Assembly (NCBI GenBank): GCA_025356435.1 | Contig: JANXSY010000267.1 | Location: 1-42,403, forward strand | DNA: 42,403 nt | Direction: 5' to 3' | Origin: Isosphaeraceae bacterium | Lineage (GTDB): Bacteria; Planctomycetota; Planctomycetia; Isosphaerales; Isosphaeraceae | Shown here: in pieces, positions 16,967 through 26,770 of the stretch | Layout: each line of letters starts with the position of its first letter | How positions within the stretch are numbered: position 1 is the first letter of the stretch | Notes under the pieces: model-generated | Seen by the model: the letters and a program-made list of their open reading frames with translations, nothing else | Told to the model about the DNA's origin: nothing | The model's database searches: none | Translations under genes and position numbers: made by a program

Positions 16967-18469
16967 GTGTCTGAGCCGTCCGTCGTCCATCATGTATTTC
17001 CCAATGGCCTTGTCCTCGTCGCCGAGACGATCCCCAGCGTCCGATCGGCGGCGTTCTCGTTCCTGCTTCCCGCGGGTGCGGCCTATGAACCCGAGGATCG
17101 CGGGGGGACGGCGTCGATGCTCTCCGAGTGGATCACCCGGGGGGCGGGAGACCTCGACAGCCGGGCGCTGATCTCGGCGCTCGACAACCTCGGCGTCTCC
17201 CATGCCGAAGGGGCGCAGACGGCCCACACGAGTGTCTCGGCCGCGACTCTCGGCCGCAACTTGATCGACGCCCTGGCGATTTACGCCGACGTGATCCGGC
17301 GTCCCGCCCTCGACGACGACGAGGTTGAGCCGATCCGCGCCCTCGCCTTGCAGGGACTTCAAGGGCTCGAAGACGATCCGGGCTCGAAGGTCGTCTATGA
17401 GCTGCGCCGTCGCTTTTATCCCGACCCCTGGGGCCGTCCCTCCCCCGGCACGCCCGAAGGTGTTGAGGCGATCACACCCGACAGCCTGCGTGAATTCCAC
17501 GGCCAGACCTATCGGCCCAACGGCTCGATCCTCGCCGTCGCCGGCGCAATTGACTGGCCGACTCTCCGCGATGCCGTCGGCCGTCTTTTCGGCGACTGGG
17601 AGCCGAAGCCCGAGCCGCCGGTTCGACTCAAGCCGACAGGGCCGAACCGCGACCACATCCACAAAGAAACGCAGCAGACCCAGATCGCCCTCGCCTATCC
17701 GAGCGTGACGATCACCAGCCCCGACTACTACCTCGCCCGCGCGGCGACGGCGATCCTCGGGGGCTATTCGTCGGCGAGGCTCTTCACGGAGGTCCGCGAG
17801 AAGCGGGGCCTCTGTTACACCGTCTATGCCAGCTACGAGAGCCACAAAGATCGCGCGGCGGTCATCGGCTATGCGGGGACTTCGACCGAACGCGCGCAGG
17901 AGACGCTTGACGTAACGCTCGCCGAGATCGAACGCCTCGGCGAGCACGGTGTGCAAGTCGAGGAACTCGAGACCATGCGCGCGGGGCTCAAGAGTTCGCT
18001 CATCATGCAGCAGGAGTCGAGCATGAGCCGGTCGGGCTCGCTCGCTTCGGACTGGTATCATCTCGGCCGTGTCCGCTCGCTCGACGAGATCTCCGCCGCT
18101 CTCGACGCGCTGACGCCCGAAGCCGTGAGCGACTTCGCCGCGAGGCAACAGACACGCGACCTGACCGTGCTCACCCTCGGCCCCGCGCCGTTGAAACTGC
18201 CGCCCTCGACCCGAGTCGCGAGGCCCGGGCCTTCTCTACCTCAATTCCCACGGCGACCATCCCACGATGCGATTTCACCAGACTACCTTATCGAACGGCC
18301 TGCGGGTCATCGCCGAGTTGAACGACGAGGCCCGCTCGGTCGCGACCGGCTTCTTCGTGAAGGCGGGCAGTCGCGACGAGTCGCTCGACGTCGCGGGCGT
18401 CTCGCACTTCCTCGAACACATGGTCTTCAAGGGGACACCCAACCGGGGTGCGATCGAGGTCAATCGTGA
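16967..18469 (+). CDS. M16 peptidase-family protein, zinc site lost (partner subunit)
   Basis: 500 aa from GTG 16967, which is preceded by GAGG at good distance; a longer frame reaches back to 16865. M16 fold: VVHHVFPNGLVLVAETIPSV at the start and the C-terminal R/Y motif YSSARLFTEVREKRGLCYTVYASY. The zinc motif HxxEH is replaced: the aligned segment reads S-M-L-S-E (about residues 50-54), so it is probably non-catalytic and pairs with the active protein encoded next. Homology ends near residue 415 (LTLGPAPLKLPPST). The last ~85 residues are Arg/Pro-rich, and about 67 of them lie out of frame inside the next gene, suggesting loss of the original stop codon. Confidence 0.85.
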   Translation: MSEPSVVHHVFPNGLVLVAETIPSVRSAAFSFLLPAGAAYEPEDRGGTASMLSEWITRGAGDLDSRALISALDNLGVSHAEGAQTAHTSVSAATLGRNLIDALAIYADVIRRPALDDDEVEPIRALALQGLQGLEDDPGSKVVYELRRRFYPDPWGRPSPGTPEGVEAITPDSLREFHGQTYRPNGSILAVAGAIDWPTLRDAVGRLFGDWEPKPEPPVRLKPTGPNRDHIHKETQQTQIALAYPSVTITSPDYYLARAATAILGGYSSARLFTEVREKRGLCYTVYASYESHKDRAAVIGYAGTSTERAQETLDVTLAEIERLGEHGVQVEELETMRAGLKSSLIMQQESSMSRSGSLASDWYHLGRVRSLDEISAALDALTPEAVSDFAARQQTRDLTVLTLGPAPLKLPPSTRVARPGPSLPQFPRRPSHDAISPDYLIERPAGHRRVERRGPLGRDRLLREGGQSRRVARRRGRLALPRTHGLQGDTQPGCDRGQS

Positions 18470-19505
18470 CTTCGACCGCGTCGGGGCGAAGCACAACGCC
18501 CAGACCTCTGAGGAAGACACCTTCTATCATGTCACCTGTCTACCCGAATATCTGCCCAAGGCGTTCGACGTCCTCTCGGACATCCTCCGCCCTAGCCTAC
18601 GTGAGGACGACTTCGAGACCGAGAAGAAGGTCATCATCGAAGAAATTCTGATGTATCTGGATAGCCCGATGTCCGTCGCCTATGAGGCGGTCAAGGAGCT
18701 ACACTTCGGCGGCCACTCGCTCGGCCAGAGCATCCTCGGCACGGTCGAGTCGATCACCGACCTCCAGGTCGGGAAGATGCGTTCGTACTTCGCCCGATTT
18801 TACAGCCCCGCAAACATCGTCCTCGCGTTCGCGGGCAAGTCCGACTGGGATCAGATCGTCGCGTTGGCCGAAGAGCATTGCGGCGACTGGATAGGCGAAG
18901 ACGCCTATCGACTGACTCCCGCTCCCCACGGCACTGGGGCGTTCCAGGCGATCCTCCGCGCCGACGACAATCAACAGACCCTCATCGCGATGTCCGACGG
19001 CCCCCCGTTGGAAAGCGATGACCGATACGCTTCTCACCTGCTCTCGACCATCCTCGGCGACCATACCGGAAGTCGGCTCTACTGGAACCTCGTCGACCCC
19101 GGCTTCGCCGACGGCGCGGAGATGGGCTATCAAGACTACAACCAGGCGGGCGTCTTTTTTACGTTCGTGAGTTGCGAGCCCGAAGAGGCCCAGGCCAACC
19201 TCGGCCGAGTCGCTGAAGTCTATCGCCAGGTGATGGCCGACGGTGTCACCGACGCCGAACTGAATCAGGCCAAGAACAAGGTCCTCGCCCGCAACGTCCT
19301 CCGGAGCGAGCGGCCAATGGGGCGGCTGACCTCGCTCGGGTTTCAGTGGACGTATCGCCGCGAATATCTCACCGTCGAGGCTGAACTCGACGCCTATTCG
19401 AAAGTCACCCTCGCCGATATTAGACGCGTCCTCGACAGCTATCCGCTCCTCCCCCAGACGATCGTCTCAGTCGGGCCGACAACCGACATCCACGCTCCCG
19501 AATGA
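18267..19505 (+). CDS. M16 family zinc metallopeptidase (active subunit)
   Basis: 412-aa protease of the pitrilysin/processing-peptidase family. The inverted zinc motif H-F-L-E-H is intact at residues 47-51 (VSHFLEHMVFKGT), with the third ligand expected at Glu125/Glu126 (EKKVIIEEILMYLDSP). The C-terminal half has the substrate-binding element HTGSRLYWNLVDPGFADGA. No signal peptide, so likely cytoplasmic. Together with the upstream zinc-less homologue it forms the active/inactive pair seen in many bacteria, probably a heterodimer that degrades peptides. ATG 18267 lies 203 bp inside the upstream reading frame. Confidence 0.93.
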   Translation: MRFHQTTLSNGLRVIAELNDEARSVATGFFVKAGSRDESLDVAGVSHFLEHMVFKGTPNRGAIEVNRDFDRVGAKHNAQTSEEDTFYHVTCLPEYLPKAFDVLSDILRPSLREDDFETEKKVIIEEILMYLDSPMSVAYEAVKELHFGGHSLGQSILGTVESITDLQVGKMRSYFARFYSPANIVLAFAGKSDWDQIVALAEEHCGDWIGEDAYRLTPAPHGTGAFQAILRADDNQQTLIAMSDGPPLESDDRYASHLLSTILGDHTGSRLYWNLVDPGFADGAEMGYQDYNQAGVFFTFVSCEPEEAQANLGRVAEVYRQVMADGVTDAELNQAKNKVLARNVLRSERPMGRLTSLGFQWTYRREYLTVEAELDAYSKVTLADIRRVLDSYPLLPQTIVSVGPTTDIHAPE

Positions 19506-19539
19506 GCCGAGGCCCTCTCAAGCAATGGAGAGAATGCCC

Positions 19540-20109
19540 GTGAGCACGTCCGTTCGCATCACCGTCGCCCAGTACGACGCGATGATCGCCGAAGGTCAAT
19601 TCGAACCGCGCGAGGAGCACCACGTTGAACTCATCGAAGGAGAGATCGTCCCGATGAGTCCGATTGGCCCTCCCCACGACGACTGTGTCGAGATCCTCAC
19701 CGAGTGGAGCTACGAGGTACGTCCCAAGGAGGAAGTCGTCATCCGGGTGCAAGGCGGCTTGGGAATTCCCGACCTCGATAGCGTCCTCGAGCCCGATCTC
19801 TTCTGGGCCAGGCGCAAGCGTTATCGAGACGAGAGGCCGCAATCGGCAAATATCCTCCTTCTGATCGAGGTCGCCGAAAGTAACCTCTCGAAGGATCGGA
19901 ATCGAAAAGCCTGGCTTTATGCCCACGCCGGGATCACCGACTACTGGATCATCAACGTCGCCGGTCGATCAGTCGAGGTCCGCCGCGACCCGCGGGATGG
20001 CACCTATCAGAGCGTCCAAATCTTCCGGCCCGGCGACTTGATCCCACTTCTCGCATTCCCCGAGATCGCCTTCCCAGTCGAGATTGTTTTCCCCACCGAC
20101 GCGGATTGA
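19540..20109 (+). CDS. Uma2 family putative restriction endonuclease-fold protein
   Basis: 189-aa protein of the Uma2 (DUF820) family, a PD-(D/E)XK nuclease-fold group abundant in Planctomycetes and Cyanobacteria; biological role unknown. The likely active site is Asp in LEPDLFWARR and Glu-x-Ala in LLIEVAESNLSKDRNRKAWLYAHAGITDYWIINV. GTG 19540 is chosen because GGAG sits 9 bp before it. ATG codons at 19525 and 19534 in the same frame would add two to five residues. It stands 34 bp after the M16 gene and 13 bp before the cobalamin-binding protein gene. Confidence 0.88.
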   Translation: MSTSVRITVAQYDAMIAEGQFEPREEHHVELIEGEIVPMSPIGPPHDDCVEILTEWSYEVRPKEEVVIRVQGGLGIPDLDSVLEPDLFWARRKRYRDERPQSANILLLIEVAESNLSKDRNRKAWLYAHAGITDYWIINVAGRSVEVRRDPRDGTYQSVQIFRPGDLIPLLAFPEIAFPVEIVFPTDAD

Positions 20110-20122
20110 AGCGAGTCCTTCC

Positions 20123-21040
20123 ATGCGGATCGTGAGCCTGCTCCCGTCGTTGACCGAACTGGTCTGTGCCCTCGGGCGGGGCGACGAACTGGTGGGTGTC
20201 ACCCACGAGTGCGACTATCCGCCGGGGGTCGAATTTCTGCCCCACCTGACCCGGAGCCGGATCGCGGCCAAAGCGACGAGCGCCGCGATCGACCGGGCGG
20301 TCTCCGAGCAGGGCGGGAGTCTCTACGACCTCGACGGCGTGACGCTCGCGGAACTTCGTCCCGACATCATCCTCACTCAGGAACAATGCGACGTCTGTGC
20401 CGTGAACGAGGCGACCGTCCGTCGAGTCGCGTCCAACCTGGCACACTTGCCCCGCGTCGAGAGCGTCAATCCGACGGACCTCGCGGGCGTGTACGCGATG
20501 TTCACGGAAATCGGCAAGATTCTCGACGCGGAGCCCGAAGCCCAGACGCTTCGGCAGGCTTTCGATGACCTCGCAGAAGGGATTGTCTCACGCGTCGGCG
20601 GACTCCGACGTCCCCGAGTTCTCTTGCTCGAATGGTTCGATCCGCCTTTCACCTCGGGACACTGGAACCCGGAACTGGTCCAGCTTGCGGGCGGGGTTGA
20701 GGTCTTCGCGAAGTCGGGCGAACGCTCACGACGAGCCACTTGGGACGAGGTCGCCGAGGCGGACCCCGACCTGATCCTGCTCTCTCCGTGCGGCTTCACG
20801 ATCGAGCGGACCGAGGCCGAGCTTCCCGACCTGCTCCGCCGTCCGGAATGGCGATCGCTTCGCGCCGTCCAATCCGGCCGGGTCGCCCTCACCGACGGCT
20901 CTGCCTATTTCTCCCGCCCCGGCCCGAGGCTGAAGGAGAGCCTCGCCATCGCCGCCGCGTTCATCCATCCCGAAGTGTGCGCCAACCTCGCCCCGGCCGG
21001 TGCGCTCCGATTCCTGGAGCCCATCGCATCCGATGCGTGA
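20123..21040 (+). CDS. BtuF-like cobalamin-binding protein without signal peptide
   Basis: 305-aa protein with the helical-backbone fold of type III periplasmic binding proteins (BtuF/FepB; COG0614). It begins RIVSLLPSLTELVCALG and continues ELVGVTHECDYPP, LTQEQCDVCAVNEATV, LEWFDPPFTSGHWNPELVQLAGG, all typical of the cobalamin-binding branch. It has no signal peptide or lipobox from ATG 20123, so it may be cytoplasmic, unlike true BtuF. No btuCD genes are adjacent. Its stop is followed after ~60 bp by the terminator that serves the converging DUF1559 gene. Confidence 0.85.
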   Translation: MRIVSLLPSLTELVCALGRGDELVGVTHECDYPPGVEFLPHLTRSRIAAKATSAAIDRAVSEQGGSLYDLDGVTLAELRPDIILTQEQCDVCAVNEATVRRVASNLAHLPRVESVNPTDLAGVYAMFTEIGKILDAEPEAQTLRQAFDDLAEGIVSRVGGLRRPRVLLLEWFDPPFTSGHWNPELVQLAGGVEVFAKSGERSRRATWDEVAEADPDLILLSPCGFTIERTEAELPDLLRRPEWRSLRAVQSGRVALTDGSAYFSRPGPRLKESLAIAAAFIHPEVCANLAPAGALRFLEPIASDA

Positions 21041-21093
21041 GGTTTCCTTCGACATCTGACCCCGACCTGGGTCAAGCTCCGTCCTTGCCGGCC

Positions 21094-21128
21094 AAAAAAG
21101 AAACCGCCCTCGCTTGATGCGAGGGCGG
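21094..21128 (-). terminator. Intrinsic terminator of the second DUF1559 gene
   Basis: Perfect 10-bp stem CCGCCCTCGC (21104-21113) / GCGAGGGCGG (21119-21128) with a 5-nt loop. On the minus strand it is followed by TTTCTTTTTT (21103-21094). It lies between the converging BtuF-like and DUF1559 genes. The U-tract exists only in the minus direction. Confidence 0.9.
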
Positions 21129-21184
21129 GTCGGTCGATCACGAGACATGATGTCTATCCGACGAAATCGACGACGAGCGACGGA

Positions 21185-22237
21185 TCAATACGCATCCGAA
21201 CTCACGACTTCGCCGTTGGCGCGGGTCCCGAGTTGCCAGTAAGTGAGCATGTTGACCGAGTTCTTGATGAACTTGACGCTACCGTCGCCGAAGAGGAAGT
21301 TGGCACCGCCCGAGTGGTTGCTCGAGACGTTGGAGTAGTTCATCCCTTCGGCAACGCCGCCGCCGGAGTTCTTGCAAGCGCCCCACTTGTATTGAGTCGA
21401 ATTCGGAGGGACGACGGTGTTGAACATCGTCTGCCCCATCGTGCCGACCAACCAATACTGGCCAACGTTGTTCAAGAGTTTCGGTGAAGTCCCCGTCGCG
21501 TAGTTTGCGGTGCAAGTTAACAGGTCGCCCGCCATGAGGGCCGTGACGCCGACAATACTGACGTCGGGCGAGGTGCCGATCCCACTGACAGACATGATGC
21601 CGTTCGTACGCTTGGCGGGCGAATTGATGGGATCGCCCACGAGCTGTTCGCTGAAGGCGATCGTGTTCGACGAGCCGTCGACGCAGTCGCGGAGGCCGTA
21701 GCTCGACGCATAGGCGAACAGGCCGGACGAAGTGGCGGAGTAGCCATTGCTGGTCGTCCCGTAGGAGGCGAAGTAGCTGTTACCGTTGCCTCCGGCGACG
21801 ATGGCGTTCGCGCCCGCGTTACCGTCTGAGGGGCAGAGGAAGATATTGACCTTGGTATAGAGACTCGTCGTGTTGATGCCGACGGCGACCTGTCCGCAGC
21901 AATCCGCCGAGGCCAACGAGAAATTGATGGCGTTATAGAGTGGTGCTTGTTCGAGAAACGTCAGCATCTGGGCTTGTGAGCTCATTCCCTGCCAGCTGGT
22001 ACAGCCTGCCGTCCCCTGGTTGCAGGCGCCACCGATCGGGAACTTGTCGTGAGTTGAGTGATAATTGTGCAGCCCCAAGCCAAGTTGCTTGAGGTTATTG
22101 ACGCACTGCGCACGCCGAGCCGCCTCGCGGGCCGCCTGGACCGCTGGCAGCAGTAATGCGATCAGGACCGCAATGATCGCGATCACCACCAACAACTCGA
22201 TGAGGGTGAAACCTCGCTGATGAGCCGAACGCTTCAT
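21185..22237 (-). CDS. DUF1559 protein with type-IV-pilin-like N-terminus (second copy)
   Basis: 350-aa pseudopilin-like planctomycete protein. [18 protein letters not shown] gives a short leader with cleavage expected after Gly9, then a hydrophobic helix and [20 protein letters not shown]. The C-terminus has NHSGGANFLFGDGSVKFIKN, a version of the H-X9-DG block. CAGGAG lies 5 bp before ATG 22237, deciding the start against a longer frame. It is about 340 residues of mostly Ser/Gly/Asn-rich beta sequence with few charges. It shares the N- and C-terminal blocks with the gene at 9424-10512 but the middle parts differ, so the two are paralogues. Ends at a strong terminator; a small lipoprotein gene lies upstream on the same strand. 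Confidence 0.94.
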   Translation of the reverse strand: MKRSAHQRGFTLIELLVVIAIIAVLIALLLPAVQAAREAARRAQCVNNLKQLGLGLHNYHSTHDKFPIGGACNQGTAGCTSWQGMSSQAQMLTFLEQAPLYNAINFSLASADCCGQVAVGINTTSLYTKVNIFLCPSDGNAGANAIVAGGNGNSYFASYGTTSNGYSATSSGLFAYASSYGLRDCVDGSSNTIAFSEQLVGDPINSPAKRTNGIMSVSGIGTSPDVSIVGVTALMAGDLLTCTANYATGTSPKLLNNVGQYWLVGTMGQTMFNTVVPPNSTQYKWGACKNSGGGVAEGMNYSNVSSNHSGGANFLFGDGSVKFIKNSVNMLTYWQLGTRANGEVVSSDAY

Positions 22238-22337
22238 GGAAACTCCTGGATCATCGACAAGAAAAGGTTGGCAGGATCGATTACAACTCGCGACAGACCT
22301 ACGAAATATCACTGCCCCAGACTGGTCGGACTCCATC

Positions 22338-22354
22338 ATCGATATTTTATCGAT
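22338..22354. promoter_or_regulatory. Perfect 17-bp palindrome upstream of the second DUF1559 gene
   Basis: ATCGATA-TTT-TATCGAT, 7-bp arms and a 3-bp spacer, in an AT-rich patch about 100 bp before the ATG at 22237. It may be an operator or part of the promoter region (TATAAA lies next to it on the minus strand). No regulator can be named. Confidence 0.35.
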
Positions 22355-22442
22355 TTATAGAGATGCGAGGGCTGGTAGTTGGTTTGGACCATCTCGCCGA
22401 CACGCTCGCCGGCGCGGAAGCGTCAGAATGGCCGTCGATGGC

Positions 22443-22667
22443 TCACTGCGGCCGGCGGGAAGAGCCCTTCACGCCTCCAGGGCCTTTCGAACGAGACTTG
22501 TTCGCGTCAAGCGTGGCCTGATCTCTCTCGGCCTTAGCCGCCGCCTGTTCGTCGGTCGTCGCGACGCTGCTTGTATTAGAGTCTCCTCCGCAACCACTTA
22601 AAGCCGACAGCGAGGAGAAGCCGAGGCCGAACAGGACGGCAATTCCGATCAAACGGACACGGGACAT
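22443..22667 (-). CDS. Small lipoprotein of unknown function
   Basis: 74-aa protein. MSRVRLIGIAVLFGLGFSSL leads to the lipobox LSALSG-C (Cys26), then GGDSNTSSVATTDEQAAAKA and a Lys/Arg/Gly-rich end (KSRSKGPGGVKGSSRRPQ). AGGGAG lies 7 bp before ATG 22667. The open frame runs upstream to 23108, but that part has no coding character. Small lipoproteins of this kind commonly sit next to DUF1559 genes in Planctomycetes; function unknown. The mature part is short, charged and probably disordered. Confidence 0.75.
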   Translation of the reverse strand: MSRVRLIGIAVLFGLGFSSLSALSGCGGDSNTSSVATTDEQAAAKAERDQATLDANKSRSKGPGGVKGSSRRPQ

Positions 22668-23416
22668 GAACGAACTCCCTCTCGATGACGTCGTTAACGC
22701 GGCCAAGGAACGCGATCGGTCATATCTACCCACGATCAGCGACGAACGACTGGCGTTTCTGAATGTTGCCGACTCTTGTAATACAAATAGCACACACGGA
22801 CAAGTGCAAGCAATGATCAGGCCAGGAATGACGGATTGAGTGGATTGAGTCAACTCGTTTCGTGTTGACCCTCGGTCGCGACCAGGAAACCCCCGGTTGC
22901 GAATGGTCGAGAGTTTGAGGAAGTATTCGGGAACCGTAAGTCGCAACCGTCGGGGTCGTTGAAGGTTGAAAGGCAATCCCGATCGATGGACGACGACTTT
23001 CACAACGCGGACGCGTCTGAGTCGGACTGGTTTCTCGGGCCGCAGCCACACATCGAGCAGAGAAATCCATTTTAATGCATGTGGATCACGTGCTGTGTTC
23101 GCCGACAAATGTTAAATCCATGACAGCCGAAGTCAAGGTTCCTCATGAGGACGGACGGATTCATGTGCTCTGCCGAAATGGCAGATTTGCCTTGTTGCGC
23201 TGCGTCGATCGGCAGCCCATTCAAGGATGATGCTCCAAGGCTTGTTTTTCACAAAGCCTTTCTAGGTCATCGATTAAGTCGAGTAAAATGCCAAGGCATG
23301 GTGTTTGCGTAACGGTCGTTGCATTCTTCGGCTAATCGTTCGTCACATGCAGCTGACGTTCGGGTGGTCGGATGGGTAGATTTTTGCTTTCGTTGATCGC
23401 AGGAGATTGGATCCAG
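22668..23416. other. Long non-coding region between the lipoprotein gene and groES
   Basis: About 750 bp without a convincing gene. It must hold the divergent promoters of the lipoprotein gene and groESL. Visible items are a tandem duplication of the 9-mer GGATTGAGT (22833-22841 and 22842-22850), an inverted repeat AAGGCTT/AAGCCTT (23237-23243 and 23254-23260) and a small palindrome ATGCC-AA-GGCAT (23288-23299). No CIRCE-type element (TTAGCACTC-N9-GAGTGCTAA) was found. Confidence 0.6.
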
Positions 23417-23707
23417 ATGAACTTCAAGCCGTTGGGCGACCGGGTGGTGGTGGAGCGTGAAGAAGCCAAGGCGACGACGGCCGGCGGCATCGTCCTGCCG
23501 GACACCGCCAAGGACAAGCCGCAGAAGGGCCTAGTTTTGGCGATCGGCGACGGCCGGATCACCAAAGATGGCAAGCGCCGCGAACTTCAGGTGAAGGTCG
23601 GCGACCAGGTCTTGTTCACCTCGTATGCCGGCGACGAGTTCAAGCTCGACGGCGACAAAAAGGTCTTGCTCATGCGAGAAGATGACATCCTGGCCGTCAT
23701 CGCCTGA
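23417..23707 (+). CDS. groES: Co-chaperonin GroES
   Basis: 96-aa lid protein of the GroEL chaperonin, cytoplasmic heptamer. [20 protein letters not shown] is the typical start, the mobile loop is [19 protein letters not shown] (about residues 20-38), and [20 protein letters not shown] and [10 protein letters not shown] complete the family pattern. ATG 23417 is chosen, with AGGAG 11 bp upstream; the open frame extends back to 23372. 55 bp separate it from groEL, so the two form the usual operon. Confidence 0.97.
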   Translation: MNFKPLGDRVVVEREEAKATTAGGIVLPDTAKDKPQKGLVLAIGDGRITKDGKRRELQVKVGDQVLFTSYAGDEFKLDGDKKVLLMREDDILAVIA

Positions 23708-23762
23708 GAATCTCGCCCGAATTTCGAGCCCACCCGCACCCCTACAGGGAGTGATAGATACC

Positions 23763-25388
<1,626 letters not shown>

Positions 25389-25414
25389 TCGATCTGTGAA
25401 CCGCGATTGACGAG

Positions 25415-25441
25415 GGGCCCGGAGCAATTCGGGCCCTTTTT
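25415..25441 (+). terminator. Intrinsic terminator of groESL
   Basis: GC-rich stem GGGCCCG (25415-25421) / CGGGCCC (25430-25436) with an 8-nt loop, directly followed by TTTTT (25437-25441). It sits 26 bp after the groEL stop. Confidence 0.93.
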
Positions 25442-25590
25442 CGTTGAATGAGAACGTGCAGGGTGCCGACAGGGCTGAGAATTATCCCGATCGTCCAGGC
25501 GAGGGGCTTGACTCGGGTGGGTGAGCCTGATGGGATGAACCGGCCTCGGGCCGGCCGAGCGAATGGGACCGTCCTCGGGAGGGCTCGAAG

Positions 25591-26586
25591 ATGGGTGGCG
25601 TCCGGATCGGGATTGTCGGGTGTGGGCTTGCCGCGAGAATCCACCTCGGTCGGCTGGCGTCGATCGACGGTGTCCGGGTCGTCGGCTGCGCCGATCCTGA
25701 CGCCTCATCGGCGGCAACGTTCGCCGGTCTCGCTCCGCGAGACGACGCGGGAGGGATGATCCCCGCGTTCATCGACCACGGTGCGATGATCCGTGAACTC
25801 GCGCCCGACGCCGTGGCCATCTTCACCCCCCACATCACGCATTACCGGCCAGTCCTTGATGCGCTTCAGGCCGGTTGCCACGTTTTCATCGAGAAGCCAA
25901 TCTCGACGAATGTCCAGGAGGCGGTCGATATTGTTAACGTTGCGCGTGCGCGCGACCGGAAGGTTGGCGTCGGTCATCAATTCCGACTGCTGCCGAGCCT
26001 TGTCCTGGCCCGTCGGTTGCTGCTGGAAGGGGCGATTGGGCCGGTCCGATTGGTGACAGCGATCCTGGCACAGTCCTGGTTGGCCACGCACGGGGGTGCC
26101 GAGAATTCCTGGCGATTCGACCCCAAGGTCGCTGGGGGTGGCATCCTGGCCGATTCGGGCGACCACCTGATCGATGCCCTGCTCTGGAGCCTCCAGCAGA
26201 ACGCCGTTGATGTCGCTGCGATGCAGACCCGCCTCGACTCCGGGATTGATCTCGTCACGTCGGCTTCGATCCGCATGGCCGACGGGACACAGGTGGTGTT
26301 GGGACTCTCAGGGAACTCGCCTGGGCCATTCTTCGAATTGACGTATTTCGGTGAGGCGGGGCGGATCCGAGTAACCGAAGATCGGCTCGTAAGGGAGTTA
26401 GAAAACGGATCGGTTGAAGTTGAGCCCCTGCTCGCTCCGATCGAAAACATTGATGGCAACTTCGTTGCTGCGATCCTTGATGGCCGCCCCCTCTGCTGTC
26501 CAGCGGATGAGGCGTTAGACACGGTTCGCCTGCTCGAGGCGGTCGCGCGTTCGGCCGCGACCGGGCAGGTGGTGAGGCTCGGTTGA
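25591..26586 (+). CDS. Gfo/Idh/MocA family oxidoreductase
   Basis: 331-aa NAD(P)-dependent dehydrogenase-like protein, probably acting on a sugar or inositol derivative. The N-terminal Rossmann domain starts RIGIVGCGLAARIHLGRL (G-x-G-x-x-A), and the family EKP motif is present as HVFIEKPIST. The C-terminal alpha/beta domain has GGGILADSGDHLIDALLWSL, with the conserved Asp/His pair. GGGAGG lies about 9 bp before ATG 25591. It is unlinked to other sugar genes; Planctomycetes have many paralogues, so the substrate cannot be predicted. Confidence 0.92.
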   Translation: MGGVRIGIVGCGLAARIHLGRLASIDGVRVVGCADPDASSAATFAGLAPRDDAGGMIPAFIDHGAMIRELAPDAVAIFTPHITHYRPVLDALQAGCHVFIEKPISTNVQEAVDIVNVARARDRKVGVGHQFRLLPSLVLARRLLLEGAIGPVRLVTAILAQSWLATHGGAENSWRFDPKVAGGGILADSGDHLIDALLWSLQQNAVDVAAMQTRLDSGIDLVTSASIRMADGTQVVLGLSGNSPGPFFELTYFGEAGRIRVTEDRLVRELENGSVEVEPLLAPIENIDGNFVAAILDGRPLCCPADEALDTVRLLEAVARSAATGQVVRLG

Positions 26587-26770
26587 GGGCCAGAACTCGC
26601 TGTCGCGAGGATTCGTACCATTTCGCCGCTTGACAATCCCGTTTCCCTTTCCTACCAATAAGTCTCCGCCCTCCAGAACAGTTGAGATTCGTCAGGGCCC
26701 GCCGGCCGTCGAGATCCGATGGAGAGGGGGCCGAGACCCCCATGACCCCTTGTCCCGAGGACTGAAAGTT

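Noticed and set aside
23120..23230. 36-codon frame (MTAEVKVPHEDGRIHVL...) before groES
   Set aside because: No ribosome-binding site and too short to judge; probably chance.
22668..23416. CIRCE operator of groESL
   Set aside because: Neither half-site TTAGCACTC nor GAGTGCTAA occurs in the region.
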